A stretch of 64,000 nucleotides of DNA from G963663365 sp963663365. Its GTDB lineage: Bacteria; Hinthialibacterota; Hinthialibacteria; Hinthialibacterales; G963663365. The notes beneath the pieces are model-generated. The model was given only the letters and a program-made list of their open reading frames with translations. It had not been told where the DNA came from and ran no database searches. Every line of letters starts with the position of its first letter. Position 1 is the first letter of the stretch. Of this stretch, positions 44,323 through 54,654 are shown one piece after another. The stretch lies in contig CAXXIH010000001.1 of assembly GCA_963663365.2 (NCBI GenBank), positions 434,001 through 498,000 on the forward strand, given 5' to 3'. The position numbers and the translations under genes are program-made.

Positions 44323-47322
44323 ATGTCTACAGCATATTCCCGATGGACCGCCCTTTTCTGTCTCATCTGTGTCCTGCCGGTACCGGCCGGCTTTGCAGAT
44401 ATCCCTTCTGCCGATATCCAATCCGGAGCGTTTATCAGGGATTGGCTGCTTTGTGGCCCGTTCCCGAATCCGCTGGCTGAGGGAGTAACCCAGTATTTTC
44501 ATGATGAGACTACCTTGGGATATGCAATCGACTATCTGGAACCGTTGGGTGGCGAGGCCAATGTGCAGCCGCAAGAGGAAGCGTCATTCGTTGCGCGTGA
44601 TGGAAAGAAATTTGTCTGGACAAAACTGGCCTCGGAGACGGATGAGATCAATCTCAAGAAAATTTATGACGTCAATGAAGGCGTGCTTGCCTATGCCGCG
44701 TGTGAATTGGTCTCGGATTCGGACCGGGATGTCTTATTGGGGATTGGCAGCAATGACGGCATCAAAATTTGGTTGAATGGCGAATGTGTTTGGGATCACC
44801 AGGTTGCGCGTGGTGCTCATGCCGATGATGATTGGGTGCGGATTCGTGTTAAAAAAGGGAAAAACCTGCTTCTGCTCAAAGTCGTCCAAGGACTCGGAGC
44901 CTGGGGATTCTATTGCCGCACGCTCGATCTTGTCGAAAAGCAGAAGATCTTGCAGGAAGGGATCCATGAATCTTCGGTTGAAATTGAAGTGTTAAAGGCC
45001 GGTCAAAATCTTAAGGTTAGCCTGGGGCGCGCATCCCGATTTTTAATTCTTGATTCGGTTCCTCAATGTTCGTTTTCGATATGCAAAATGACAGGCGCAG
45101 AGTCTGTTGTGCTCCAAAACGTTCAAGCGCCGCTTGGTGATATCGTGACCATTTCTACGCAGGAGCTTGCAGATGGACCTCATAAAGTCGAAGCACAAGT
45201 CCATCTGCCGGATGGACGGGACGTGAGCGAGGCGGCGTTCTATTATCATGGCCGCAGCTCCGTAACCGTTCGAGCATATATGCGTGATGGCCGTCCGATT
45301 GATTATGATCAATCGGTTTTGATGCAGCTGATCGATTCCGAGGGAAATGTTGTAGAAGATGGTTTGCGTCTTGAAAAGCCGGGCGTCTTAAGTGTTTTAC
45401 GTACGGATTTTCCGTCTTTTTCTATTTGCGGGCCGTTGGAAATACATTCCTTGGGGCGGCATCTGGTTACGGCGGATAATGAGGGACGTGGCTATGTGGT
45501 TCCGAAAAGTGGGAAACTTGCAATTGATTTTCCTGTTGAAGTCCTGAAATCATTGAAGGCGAAGGCCGAGCAGAGACTCAAGCAACAAGCCGATTTGAAG
45601 CCCTGGTTATTGCGCCAAACAAAGCAAAGGCTTGCCGACGCCCAGCCCATCGGCTCCAAATCCGGGCCTGCCGCCGTCTATGATGCGATTCGAGTTCTCA
45701 CATCGCTTAAGTCCAAGATTGCATCCACGGATTCACTTCAGGTTTGGTATGCGCCAAGTGTGGAAAAAGTATCTGTTCGTGAACCTGTGCCTCAAATCGA
45801 GACCGATGCAGTCCGCGTGGCGTTGGCCCGCAATGAGTATGAACCGTTTCAGGTTGTGCTGTATCCCGAAAAGAATCTCGGGAAATTGCAGGTTGGCTTT
45901 TCTCCGTTTGTTTCGGATAGCGGCGCAGAATTGGCCGGTTCCTCATTTGAATTGCAGTCCGTTGACTATGTCTGTATCGAAAAGACAACCGATGCTTTTG
46001 GAACGTTTGGCATGTGGCCGGACGCTTTGCCTCTGTCCAATGGCACGTTCTATCCCCAGGCCGGTTCGAATACTCCGGTTTGGGTGACTGTACATGCGCC
46101 TAAGGATCAGCCCGCCGGTTTGTACTCCGGCAAAATGATTATCCGTCAATCGGATTCGGTTGTGGCGGAAATCCCCATTGAAGTCGAAGTGTATGATTTC
46201 ACTTTACCTGATGAGACCGGGACAGAGACCGCAGTCGGCGTGTCCGTGAATCGTCAATATCACGGAATTGCTACAAATGAGCAATACGCGCAGGTACATG
46301 ATCAGTACATGCAGTTCTGCGCAAAACGACGTATTACACCCTATTCGCCTCATGCCGGAGCGGGGATTGAAATAAAGATTGAGGGCGATCCTGCGCATGC
46401 TCAAGTTGGTTTTGAGAAGTTTGACAAGGCGATGCAGCGTTATCTGGATCAATTCCATTTCACATCGTTCAATATGGGTGGTCTTCCTGGAAAACTTGGA
46501 GAACACGGACGGTATACGGATGAATACAACCGCCTTTTTGCGGAGATTTATGGGCAAGTCCAAGAACATTTGCGGGAAAAAGGCTGGTTGGAAAAAGCCT
46601 ACTGGTATTGGGTGGATGAACCGCCCAAGGCCGATTACCCCAACGTGAAACGGGGAATGGAACTGCTAAAGGCATCTTGTCCCGATATACGCCGCCTTTT
46701 GACCTGCAATCAAGAAGATGCGCCCATCTCCTACTTCTTTTCATCTGTAAATCTTTGGGTGCCGATTATGGATAAATACAACTATAAGCGGGCCCATGAC
46801 CGTCAGGCGTTGGGAGAGACAATTTGGTGGTATGTCTGCACAGGCCCCAAAGCGCCTTATCCGAATAATTTTATCGATAATCCGGCGATGAATCACCGTA
46901 TTCGGTTTTGGATGATCGATGCCAATGATCTCGATGGCAGTCTCTATTGGTCGGTTACGTGGTGGCACCAAAATCCCTGGGAACAGGCGATGTCGGTCAA
47001 CTATGAAGGTGGCAACTGGGGCAATGGCGATGGCCGTTTGTTGTATCCTCCACGCCGGGCTATGCCCGATGCGCCTGTTATCGAGGGACCGGTGACGACA
47101 ATCCGCTTTGAAAATCTCCGCGACGGAATCGAAGATCGGGAATATCTTTTGGCGTTACGGAAACTGATCGAAAAAGGCAATGCTGAATCGTCCACTGCTC
47201 AAAAACTTTTGGATGATGTCCATCATCGCATTGTGCCGGCATTGACCTACTATGAGCAGAATCCAATTGAACTCTTGGTGGCGCGTCACAGCGTGGCGGA
47301 AGCGCTTGAGAACAAGAACTGA
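44323..47322 (+). CDS. secreted DUF4091/GH123-like glycosidase
   Basis: 999 residues with a signal peptide (WTALFCLICVLPVPAGFAD). Residues ~30-210 hold a beta-sandwich (RDWLLCGPFPNPLAEG, GSNDGIKIWLNGECVWDH) similar to the N-terminus of the exported GH38. A second beta region with a GH123-type N-terminal domain (about 480-625; ALARNEYEPFQVVLYP) leads to the catalytic barrel (about 635-960), containing YWYWVDEPPKADYPNVKRGMELL, WWYVCTGPKAPYPN and the DUF4091 signature RFENLRDGIEDREYL (near 928). GH123 members are N-acetyl-beta-galactosaminidases with substrate-assisted catalysis, and the D-E in WVDEP fits that. The GH39-like gene follows by 58 bp. Confidence 0.8.
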   Translation: MSTAYSRWTALFCLICVLPVPAGFADIPSADIQSGAFIRDWLLCGPFPNPLAEGVTQYFHDETTLGYAIDYLEPLGGEANVQPQEEASFVARDGKKFVWTKLASETDEINLKKIYDVNEGVLAYAACELVSDSDRDVLLGIGSNDGIKIWLNGECVWDHQVARGAHADDDWVRIRVKKGKNLLLLKVVQGLGAWGFYCRTLDLVEKQKILQEGIHESSVEIEVLKAGQNLKVSLGRASRFLILDSVPQCSFSICKMTGAESVVLQNVQAPLGDIVTISTQELADGPHKVEAQVHLPDGRDVSEAAFYYHGRSSVTVRAYMRDGRPIDYDQSVLMQLIDSEGNVVEDGLRLEKPGVLSVLRTDFPSFSICGPLEIHSLGRHLVTADNEGRGYVVPKSGKLAIDFPVEVLKSLKAKAEQRLKQQADLKPWLLRQTKQRLADAQPIGSKSGPAAVYDAIRVLTSLKSKIASTDSLQVWYAPSVEKVSVREPVPQIETDAVRVALARNEYEPFQVVLYPEKNLGKLQVGFSPFVSDSGAELAGSSFELQSVDYVCIEKTTDAFGTFGMWPDALPLSNGTFYPQAGSNTPVWVTVHAPKDQPAGLYSGKMIIRQSDSVVAEIPIEVEVYDFTLPDETGTETAVGVSVNRQYHGIATNEQYAQVHDQYMQFCAKRRITPYSPHAGAGIEIKIEGDPAHAQVGFEKFDKAMQRYLDQFHFTSFNMGGLPGKLGEHGRYTDEYNRLFAEIYGQVQEHLREKGWLEKAYWYWVDEPPKADYPNVKRGMELLKASCPDIRRLLTCNQEDAPISYFFSSVNLWVPIMDKYNYKRAHDRQALGETIWWYVCTGPKAPYPNNFIDNPAMNHRIRFWMIDANDLDGSLYWSVTWWHQNPWEQAMSVNYEGGNWGNGDGRLLYPPRRAMPDAPVIEGPVTTIRFENLRDGIEDREYLLALRKLIEKGNAESSTAQKLLDDVHHRIVPALTYYEQNPIELLVARHSVAEALENKN

Positions 47323-47380
47323 ATTAACAGGTGTCGAATTCAGTGAGGTTTGTTGAAAACTTATTATTGTGAGATAAACA

Positions 47381-49426
47381 ATGCGACAAAATTGTACACG
47401 TCCCTTCTTCTATAGTTTTCTTAGTATCGTTTTGCTTTTAGTCATTACGCCAGTGTTGGCCTCGGACGATCTCTGGCGGGCAATGCAGACAGTTGAGCGT
47501 GGTGTGCCGGAGGCAGGCGATCATCCCGGTAATGTTTATCTCAAAGGGGAATGTGTTTATGTGCAGGTTCCAGCCACGGTGCCGCAATCGGCTGTTTCTT
47601 GGCGGTTATTGGATGATGGCGGGGATGTTCTGGATTGTGGCGATCTAAAGCAGGCAAGCCCCTATAATTTCCCGCCTGTACGGTTGGGGCGGTTGGGCAT
47701 TGGTTGGTATTGCATTGAATTTCTCAATGCTCAAGAAGAATGTGTCGAGTGGACCTGCGCGGCTGTTTTGGCGAAATTAAAAGCGCCGATACCGCAAGAT
47801 TCTCCGATCTGTATCGATAGCGCTGTTTCGTGGTTCGCGAAAAATGATCCGGTGCATCAGGAACGGCTCACGCGTCTTGCCGCACTGGCCGGGATGAATT
47901 GGGTACGTGATCGAGTTCGTTGGCGCGACATTCAACCATCCGCCGATGAGTTTGCATTTAAAACAACTTACGACAGCGCCGCCACATTGCAGGCACGCTA
48001 TGGGCTTAAGGTCCTTCAAGTGTTTCACGGTATTCCCAGTTGGGCGGTTGAAGAGGGCGAATCCAGCGGACATTTCCCTCGTGATTTAAGGATTCTCTAT
48101 AACTTCTGCAAATCCATGGCCGAGCGATTCAAAGGACGTGTACAAGCTTGGGAGCCGTGGAATGAAGGAAACGCCCACAATTTCGGCGCACATACCGCGA
48201 GTGAAATGGCAACCGCGCAGAAAGCGGCCTATTTGGGTTTTAAGGCAGGCGATCCGGATATCATCGTCGGATGGAATGCCTATGCGGGTGTCCCCACGCA
48301 ACTGCATACAAAAACTCTGCTGGAAAATCAGGCCTGGTCCTATTTCGACACGTATAACGTTCATACCTATGATTGGCCCCATTCGTATGACAGGCTTTGG
48401 GAACCAACACGTCAGGCTGCTTGTGGACGCCCCATTTGGGTAACCGAAGCTGACCGGGGACTTGCGTGCGAAACCCCGTTGCCTTGGTGCGATTTTACGC
48501 GCGAAAACGAGATTCAAAAAGCGGAATTTATGGCTCAATCTTATGCCACCAGCCTTTGGGCCGGATGCAACCGCCACTTCCATTTTATTTTGGGCCACTA
48601 TTCGGAAGGGGAAGGGAAAATTCAGTTCGGCCTCTTGCGTTTGGATGAGACGCCGCGTCCTAGTTATGTTGCTTTGGCCGCAATGGGCCGTCTTCTAGCC
48701 GGGGCCAAGTGTTTGGGCCGGTGGGAGAGCAAAGACCACCCGAACACTCATATCATTGCATTTCGTGCTTGGCCGGATGGCAAAGAACGGGATGTGCTTG
48801 TGGCCTGGGCGGAGAAAAATGTCGATTGGGCGCAACGCAGAAAAACCAGCGCGCCTTGGCCTTTACCTCAAGAATTGAAAATCGAATGCGTGTACGACTA
48901 TCTGGGGCGCACCATCGGCAAGGATGCGCCTGAAGAATTACATTCGGATGTCGTTTATGTGGTATTGCCGCCCGGTGAAGCGGAGCAATTATCTCTTACA
49001 AAACGCGCAACAGCCGAATATCGCCCGGCCTCACCATCGTCTGTTGTGCTCAAAGTTGCAATGCCGTTCTCGGCCCGTGAACGTTTAGAGGAGACACCAT
49101 GGGCGACTGAGTTTGATTTTGTGGTTGAGCCGGAAGTTGAAATCGAATTACCTTTGGTTGTCTATAACTTCGGTGCAGAAACAGTGAAGGGAGTTATCCG
49201 GGTGGAGCATCTGCCCAAGCAATGGCGTCTTACTCCATCAGAGTGGGAAGTCACGGTTGAGCCGATGGGACGAATCCAACTTCCCGCCCAGTTTTTCCGG
49301 CCACAGCTGCCTCAAAGCGAGATGACAGACACTTGGATCAATCTACGCGGTGATTTTGGCAAATCCGGGCAGCCCGTGCTTGCGTTTCGTCTGACATCCT
49401 ATTCGGGTGAAGGATACAAAAAATAA
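47381..49426 (+). CDS. secreted GH39-like clan A glycosidase
   Basis: 681 residues. A signal peptide (FFYSFLSIVLLLVITPVLAS) and an N-terminal beta domain (about 30-140) precede a clan A TIM barrel (about 145-450): LAGMNWVRDRVRWRDIQPS, QVFHGIPSWAVEEG, WEPWNEGN (acid/base E262) and IWVTEADRG (nucleophile E356). A small beta domain follows, and the last ~120 residues (LVVYNFGAETVKGVIRVEHLP) resemble a NEW3-type beta-sandwich. GH39-like enzymes act on beta-xylosides or iduronides, so the substrate could be a uronide. The gene lacks a strong ribosome-binding site; coupling to the 44323 gene is likely. It converges on the GH89 gene with 9 bp between stops. Confidence 0.8.
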   Translation: MRQNCTRPFFYSFLSIVLLLVITPVLASDDLWRAMQTVERGVPEAGDHPGNVYLKGECVYVQVPATVPQSAVSWRLLDDGGDVLDCGDLKQASPYNFPPVRLGRLGIGWYCIEFLNAQEECVEWTCAAVLAKLKAPIPQDSPICIDSAVSWFAKNDPVHQERLTRLAALAGMNWVRDRVRWRDIQPSADEFAFKTTYDSAATLQARYGLKVLQVFHGIPSWAVEEGESSGHFPRDLRILYNFCKSMAERFKGRVQAWEPWNEGNAHNFGAHTASEMATAQKAAYLGFKAGDPDIIVGWNAYAGVPTQLHTKTLLENQAWSYFDTYNVHTYDWPHSYDRLWEPTRQAACGRPIWVTEADRGLACETPLPWCDFTRENEIQKAEFMAQSYATSLWAGCNRHFHFILGHYSEGEGKIQFGLLRLDETPRPSYVALAAMGRLLAGAKCLGRWESKDHPNTHIIAFRAWPDGKERDVLVAWAEKNVDWAQRRKTSAPWPLPQELKIECVYDYLGRTIGKDAPEELHSDVVYVVLPPGEAEQLSLTKRATAEYRPASPSSVVLKVAMPFSARERLEETPWATEFDFVVEPEVEIELPLVVYNFGAETVKGVIRVEHLPKQWRLTPSEWEVTVEPMGRIQLPAQFFRPQLPQSEMTDTWINLRGDFGKSGQPVLAFRLTSYSGEGYKK

Positions 49427-49435
49427 ACGCCGTGT

Positions 49436-52063
49436 TTATTGGGCCTCGAAGGCTTCGACTTCGATAATATGAACGCCGGTGTTGGCGCTATTGCCAAGCA
49501 TATTTACGCGAATAAAGCGGGCATCGATAGGATCGAACTGGTGTAATGTTCCCCCAGGTTGTGCGGGAGATTTATTCTCGCGCATATCGGCGGCCATGGT
49601 CCATGTATTTCCATCTTGGGATGTCTCTATAGTGTATTGATAATATCTCTCGCTATCCCAATAGAGGTGCAGGCGGATACGGTCGATTTTGTATTGCCGT
49701 AGCAGATCGATCTTAAGCCATTGTGGATAATTTTCAGCTTGCCAACTCGATTGCCGGTTATAGGACACACCATCCACTGCCCGTTCCGGGCCATAATCGC
49801 CAAAGACGCTCGATGCAGTGGCGGTTTTGTTGGTCGTGATATTGGCTTTCAATTTATCCGCGTATTTCTCGTGTAAGACGCTCACAAGTTCTGCGATATT
49901 TCCCTTTGAGGTTGCCGAATAGGAATCGGTTCTGTGAGTCCAATGTTCTTCCCACTGCTGCATTTTTTGCTCAAACGCATCTGCGTCGAACGCCTGTTTT
50001 TCGTTTAGACTTATTTCCAGGTCGTTAAAGAACATCTCCCAGCGCGGCAGATAGAATCCTGCGATCAGCCCCGACCACTCTTTTCGTGCGTAATCGTGCA
50101 GACGTGATTCGGCGTCTCCCCAAAGCGTTATTACATTCCGCGCATTCCATTCGTAGATGTTTCGTTCTTCTTTGGTCTGGCCCCAACTTTTTGCATCTTC
50201 CAACCAACGGCCTAATAAGAACTCTTCCCGCGTAGCCAGCAGCGTGTCCAAATCCTGAAGGACTTCTAAAAATTCATCCGCACTCTGTCGAAGACCGCCA
50301 ATATCGTTGTTCGCATAGGCTGAATGCACTTCACCTAAAACATTGCTGCTCCAATTCGAGAGAACCTGCCGTGTGATATTGACCAAATCGAATTGATACG
50401 TATCGACTTCGCCCAGCTGGTCCGAGCATGAAAGCAGTAATTCCCAAGCCCGTTTTAACTTTGTCTCATCATACGGATGCCATACCGGGCCGTCTGTACG
50501 AAATACCGGCCGGTGAACGACTGTTGAATTGGTGCGGTATGAATCGGTATATACGGAATCGAGGAGCAGTTGCCACGCCTGTTGGGTAGCTTCTGTTTGT
50601 GTTCCATACCGGCGGTGTGCATAGGTTTGTAGCCAGACCGGGAGGTCTACCGGCTCACGATGCCAAGCCTTTTCGGTCATCAAGTCGAAAAACACCGGGT
50701 TGTAGCCAAGCCCTTCTTGGATCATCCCGATGCCGGAAAGATTGCCGCTTTGGGGATCGTTCATGGCTGCATGAATATCCTCGTTGATCGTGTGCAAAGG
50801 TCCGCCCAGACGTATCGTGTTCCCGAAGTTTTGAACGACGCACCAAATCCATGGCCTGCCGTAGAACGCTTCTGTTATCTTCCAGACAGGCGCTTGGTCG
50901 CAGAATAGGTCCAGGAGGATCATCCGGCCTTCTTCCGCTCCCGTAAGAAATGCTTCGGCTTGCGGCGGTTTCCAGAATTCGGCGTTGTTGTAGAAAATCC
51001 ACCCTTGCATAACCCAAACCGCCTCAGGATCGGCGGCGGTCATGGTTCCCGATATGGCCTTGGCCAGCTCAGACAAAAATCCGGGATCGTTGCTCGGAGG
51101 AGTCATTTCGATGAATGTATCAGCAGCGTAGAGATGATTGGTGCCGAACATTTCGGTTTGCTTTTCCAAGAAAAGTCTACCTATGCGCCGAAAGAGTGGA
51201 TCTTGTGAATCGAGAAAATAGGTATTCCATTCAATCCATTGGATTTTATGCAATTCAGCATCCGGGAATGCTTTTTTTATTGAGGGTGGCACATGCCCTG
51301 TAAAGCCCTGCATGACCGGAGTCATGCCCAACGTGCGTTCCCGCTCCAGGATTCTTTTCTGAAGTTCAGCGTGGCGTGCGATCCAACTTTCTGAAATTGG
51401 AGCGCCCCATCCATCCAGGCACCCCATCCAACCGAAAGGCAGATACGGTGGCCCCGCCAAAAACTCGTCACAATCTTGTTGGGAGAGCCCAAGTTCTTTT
51501 AGAACCGCTTGCCAGGTCGCCTCTTGGCCGGTTACAGCCAAGGGCATGTTGATACCATTCAACGCCATCCAATCGATCATCCATTCCCATTGCTCCCAAT
51601 CCCACCAGGACAACGAATAGCCGAAGCAGCAGTAATTGAAGAAGTATCTGTATTTGTGCGGACTGACACGTACGACCTTTTCCTGTACGGATGGCAGCCG
51701 GTCAGGCAGGTTCAGTTGGATACCTGACCATGTAACATCTGCGTGGCATGTGTATTTGAGGTACCAATTTAAAGCAGAGCAGATGGAGACGCCGTTGTTC
51801 CCACGCAATACGATTTTTCCCTCACGGCTGTCGATTTCAAAGAAGTCATGCCCGCCTTCACTATTTATGGACTCCAAGATGAACTGATCCGCGTGGTTGG
51901 GCAGGAGACGTTGCAGAACCCCACGCGCGGCTTCGGTTTCTGTGCCGGCTGGCACGTTGGGAGCGATATTCAGCCAAACGGCAAGAGAGAAAGTGATGAT
52001 GCGGAACTTGGAATGTGCCGATGTGCGGAGTGTTTGATAGTGCTTGGTCGGTTTGATACTCAT
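49436..52063 (-). CDS. secreted GH89 alpha-N-acetylglucosaminidase with F5/8-type C domain
   Basis: 875 residues with a signal peptide (FRIITFSLAVWLNIAPNVPAG). The NAGLU N-terminal domain (about 40-120), the catalytic barrel (about 130-480) and the helical C-terminal domain (to ~740) are all recognisable. Family signatures include WWDWEQWEWMIDWMALNGIN, PFGWMGCLDGWGAP, YAADTFIEMTPP (catalytic E319) and MIQEGLGYNPVFFDL (catalytic E450). The last ~140 residues are an F5/8 type C (CBM32-like) domain. It removes terminal alpha-GlcNAc from heparan-sulfate-type or mucin-type glycans. It is divergent from the sigma-54 activator, and nagA, which uses the released sugar after phosphorylation, lies 3.5 kb away. 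Confidence 0.93.
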   Translation of the reverse strand: MSIKPTKHYQTLRTSAHSKFRIITFSLAVWLNIAPNVPAGTETEAARGVLQRLLPNHADQFILESINSEGGHDFFEIDSREGKIVLRGNNGVSICSALNWYLKYTCHADVTWSGIQLNLPDRLPSVQEKVVRVSPHKYRYFFNYCCFGYSLSWWDWEQWEWMIDWMALNGINMPLAVTGQEATWQAVLKELGLSQQDCDEFLAGPPYLPFGWMGCLDGWGAPISESWIARHAELQKRILERERTLGMTPVMQGFTGHVPPSIKKAFPDAELHKIQWIEWNTYFLDSQDPLFRRIGRLFLEKQTEMFGTNHLYAADTFIEMTPPSNDPGFLSELAKAISGTMTAADPEAVWVMQGWIFYNNAEFWKPPQAEAFLTGAEEGRMILLDLFCDQAPVWKITEAFYGRPWIWCVVQNFGNTIRLGGPLHTINEDIHAAMNDPQSGNLSGIGMIQEGLGYNPVFFDLMTEKAWHREPVDLPVWLQTYAHRRYGTQTEATQQAWQLLLDSVYTDSYRTNSTVVHRPVFRTDGPVWHPYDETKLKRAWELLLSCSDQLGEVDTYQFDLVNITRQVLSNWSSNVLGEVHSAYANNDIGGLRQSADEFLEVLQDLDTLLATREEFLLGRWLEDAKSWGQTKEERNIYEWNARNVITLWGDAESRLHDYARKEWSGLIAGFYLPRWEMFFNDLEISLNEKQAFDADAFEQKMQQWEEHWTHRTDSYSATSKGNIAELVSVLHEKYADKLKANITTNKTATASSVFGDYGPERAVDGVSYNRQSSWQAENYPQWLKIDLLRQYKIDRIRLHLYWDSERYYQYTIETSQDGNTWTMAADMRENKSPAQPGGTLHQFDPIDARFIRVNMLGNSANTGVHIIEVEAFEAQ

Positions 52064-52235
52064 TGAGCCGGTCCTTCATTCGCTGGTTGATTCGATCTTA
52101 ACACACTCTCCAATCCAGGTATCATAGGTGTGACGAAATGCGCTACCGCCTGTTTCCTGCAGTTTTGTTGTAAGGAATGGCCCGGAAATAATACGAAAAT
52201 GTATACACGATTTTTCCGGTCCGGCGCTTCAAACC

Positions 52236-54416
52236 ATGAATTACACCGATGACAACCACGAATTGAACGCGCTCCGGAAGCGTGTTGAAGAACTTGAACA
52301 TATTGAGGCAGAGCATCGCCGTACCGAGAGCGAACTAAAGAAACGCACGGTCCAACTTGCGGAACGTGTAAAGGAACTCAATTGCCTCTATGGGATTTCC
52401 GATATTCTTGAAAAATCCGGAATCAGTCTGGATGATATGCTTCAAGATGTCGCCAATTTGATTCCCTCCGGTTGGCATTATCCCGAAATTGCCGCGGCCA
52501 GAATTCAAATCGCCGAACACGAGTATGTGTCCCCCGGCTTTCGGTTAACACCATGGACGATCCAAAGCCCGATTACTTTTCGAGGCGAAACATTAGGGAT
52601 GCTTCAGGTTGTCTATTTGGAAGAGAAGCCGGCACTGGATGAAGGCCCATTCTTTAAGGAAGAACGCAACTTAATCGATGACATCGCCGAACGTCTGGGG
52701 CGTGTCATCGAACGCCGGAGAACCCGTCAAGAACTATCCGAAAGCGAACGCCGCTATCACTCGCTTGTCGATAACATCCCAATCGCCGTATTTCGGACCA
52801 CACCCGGCAATGAGGGGCGTTTGTTGATGGCCAATCCAAAGATGGCCCGCGTGTTCGGTTATGACTGTGTGGACGATATCATCAACATCAGAGCCTGCGA
52901 TTTGTATCAGGATCCGGCGCAACGAGGTATCTTTTCGGAGTCGCTGATTACAAAAGGAGATGTTGTCGGCGAGGAACTCGACATGAAAAAGCGGGATGGA
53001 ACCCCTCTTCGGGTTTCGATTAACGCCCGCGTGATACGTAACGAATTTGGAGCGATTGAATATTTCGATTGCTGGCTTGAAGATGTCACCGACCGGGATC
53101 GCGCGGAACAAGAACGCTTAATGTTGGAGGAGCAACTTCGCAACACGCTGATTGATGGGATCGTTACGGTTGGCGAAAATCTGACCATTCTTTCTTTGAA
53201 TGATGCAGCCGCCAGGATTTTTCATGTCTCTCAACAAGAAGCGGAAAGCCGAATTCTCAGCGAACTTTGTGTTGAGGAACTGCAGCCGATTGCCGAAACC
53301 GTTAAGAATGCCTTGGAAACCGGGAATTTCATCCGTGATTCTCAATTCGATGTTGCTTATCGCGGAAAAGATTGCACCTATTCGATTAGCGTAACTCCCT
53401 TAAAAACCAGCACCCGGCGACGGGGTATTTTAGTGATTCGAGATATTACCCGGCTCTCAATCTTGGAACGCCAAGTATCCGGTCAATTCCCTGTTTCCAA
53501 TATGGTGGGCAAAAGCCCGGCAATTCAAAAAGTTTTCAATCTGATTCAGAATGTTGCCGATACGAATACGACTGTGTTGATTGAAGGCGAGAGCGGAACG
53601 GGTAAAGAATTAGTCGCATCGGCATTGCACCATCAGAGTTTGCGCAGAAACGGACCTTTTGTACGTGTGAATTGTGTTGCCTTGCCCGAGACACTTTTGG
53701 AAAGTGAATTGTTTGGACATGTTCGGGGAGCGTTTACCGGCGCCAACCGGGACCGCCCGGGACGATTTGAACTCGCCAATGGCGGTACGATCTTTTTGGA
53801 TGAAATTGGCGATATTTCACCGGCCATGCAGCAGCATCTGCTTCGAGTTTTGCAGGAACGCGAAATCGAACGCGTCGGGTCAACACAGCCGATCAAGATC
53901 GATGTGCGGGTGGTTGCCGCCACAAACCGGAATCTTGCCGATTTGGTGTCGCGCAACATTTTCCGGGAAGACCTCTATTACCGGCTAAATGTAATCCGCA
54001 TTCATGTCCCTCCACTTCGCGAACGACGTCAGGATATCCCACTTCTTGCCGGACATTTCCTGCACCTTATCCAGAACCGTACCGGACGGGGTGTAAAAGG
54101 CATTCTTCCGGAGACGGTGGATATCCTTCTTCATTACGATTGGCCGGGCAATATCCGGCAACTCGAAAACACTCTCGAACGCGCTGTCGTGCTCAGCCGT
54201 GACGGCTTTATTCACCCCGATAACCTGCCCCAAGAAATCCGGGAGCAGGCGCCCGAGAATTTTGTGGCTGATAATGTTGAGAATGGTAAGTCGCTGGATG
54301 CCGAACGGATTCAGAATGCGCTGAATTCCGTTGGCTGGAATCGTAGCCGGGCTGCTGAACTACTCGGTATCAGCCGCTCCACGCTTTGGCGCCTGATGAA
54401 AAAACACGAACTCTGA
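52236..54416 (+). CDS. sigma-54-dependent transcriptional activator with GAF-like and PAS domains
   Basis: 726 residues. An N-terminal coiled coil (about 8-50), a GAF-like region (about 50-160) and two PAS domains (about 172-290 and 300-410) precede the AAA+ module (about 420-660). Walker A is GESGTGKE (451-458), the sigma-54 contact motif GAFTGA is intact (498-503), and Walker B is FLDEIG. A Fis-type helix-turn-helix ends the chain (about 688-724, WNRSRAAELLGISRSTLWRL). There is no receiver domain, so it senses a small ligand or redox signal directly. It is divergent from GH89. No clear -24/-12 element was found near GH89, so its targets are unknown. Confidence 0.93.
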   Translation: MNYTDDNHELNALRKRVEELEHIEAEHRRTESELKKRTVQLAERVKELNCLYGISDILEKSGISLDDMLQDVANLIPSGWHYPEIAAARIQIAEHEYVSPGFRLTPWTIQSPITFRGETLGMLQVVYLEEKPALDEGPFFKEERNLIDDIAERLGRVIERRRTRQELSESERRYHSLVDNIPIAVFRTTPGNEGRLLMANPKMARVFGYDCVDDIINIRACDLYQDPAQRGIFSESLITKGDVVGEELDMKKRDGTPLRVSINARVIRNEFGAIEYFDCWLEDVTDRDRAEQERLMLEEQLRNTLIDGIVTVGENLTILSLNDAAARIFHVSQQEAESRILSELCVEELQPIAETVKNALETGNFIRDSQFDVAYRGKDCTYSISVTPLKTSTRRRGILVIRDITRLSILERQVSGQFPVSNMVGKSPAIQKVFNLIQNVADTNTTVLIEGESGTGKELVASALHHQSLRRNGPFVRVNCVALPETLLESELFGHVRGAFTGANRDRPGRFELANGGTIFLDEIGDISPAMQQHLLRVLQEREIERVGSTQPIKIDVRVVAATNRNLADLVSRNIFREDLYYRLNVIRIHVPPLRERRQDIPLLAGHFLHLIQNRTGRGVKGILPETVDILLHYDWPGNIRQLENTLERAVVLSRDGFIHPDNLPQEIREQAPENFVADNVENGKSLDAERIQNALNSVGWNRSRAAELLGISRSTLWRLMKKHEL

Positions 54417-54552
54417 TACTACTATCATCCTCGGATTGTGTTGATAATCTACGACAATATCAGTGTTTCATGAAACATTTTGTATCAAACGATTTGTTTC
54501 ATGAAACGCCTTTATGTAATTTTTTAATTACGTTAATTCGTAATGAAAGCAT

Positions 54553-54580
54553 GCTTTTGGGACCATATCTTCCCAAAAGC
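54553..54580. terminator. 10-bp stem-loop, possible transcription terminator
   Basis: GCTTTTGGGA (54553-54562) pairs perfectly with TCCCAAAAGC (54571-54580) around an 8-nt loop. It lies downstream of both converging genes and could stop the sigma-54 gene's transcript or the PRC-barrel gene's transcript. The U-run expected on either side is weak. Confidence 0.4.
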
Positions 54581-54654
54581 AAAATGTATGTAAACTTATG
54601 ATTTCGATTTGTTTCAGATGATTCTTGTAATGAAGGAGTTGTTTTGAAGGAGAA

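Noticed and set aside
52064..52235. -24/-12 (sigma-54) promoter between GH89 and the activator
   Set aside because: TGGCCCGG near 52178 lacks the GC element at the right distance; no acceptable match on either strand.
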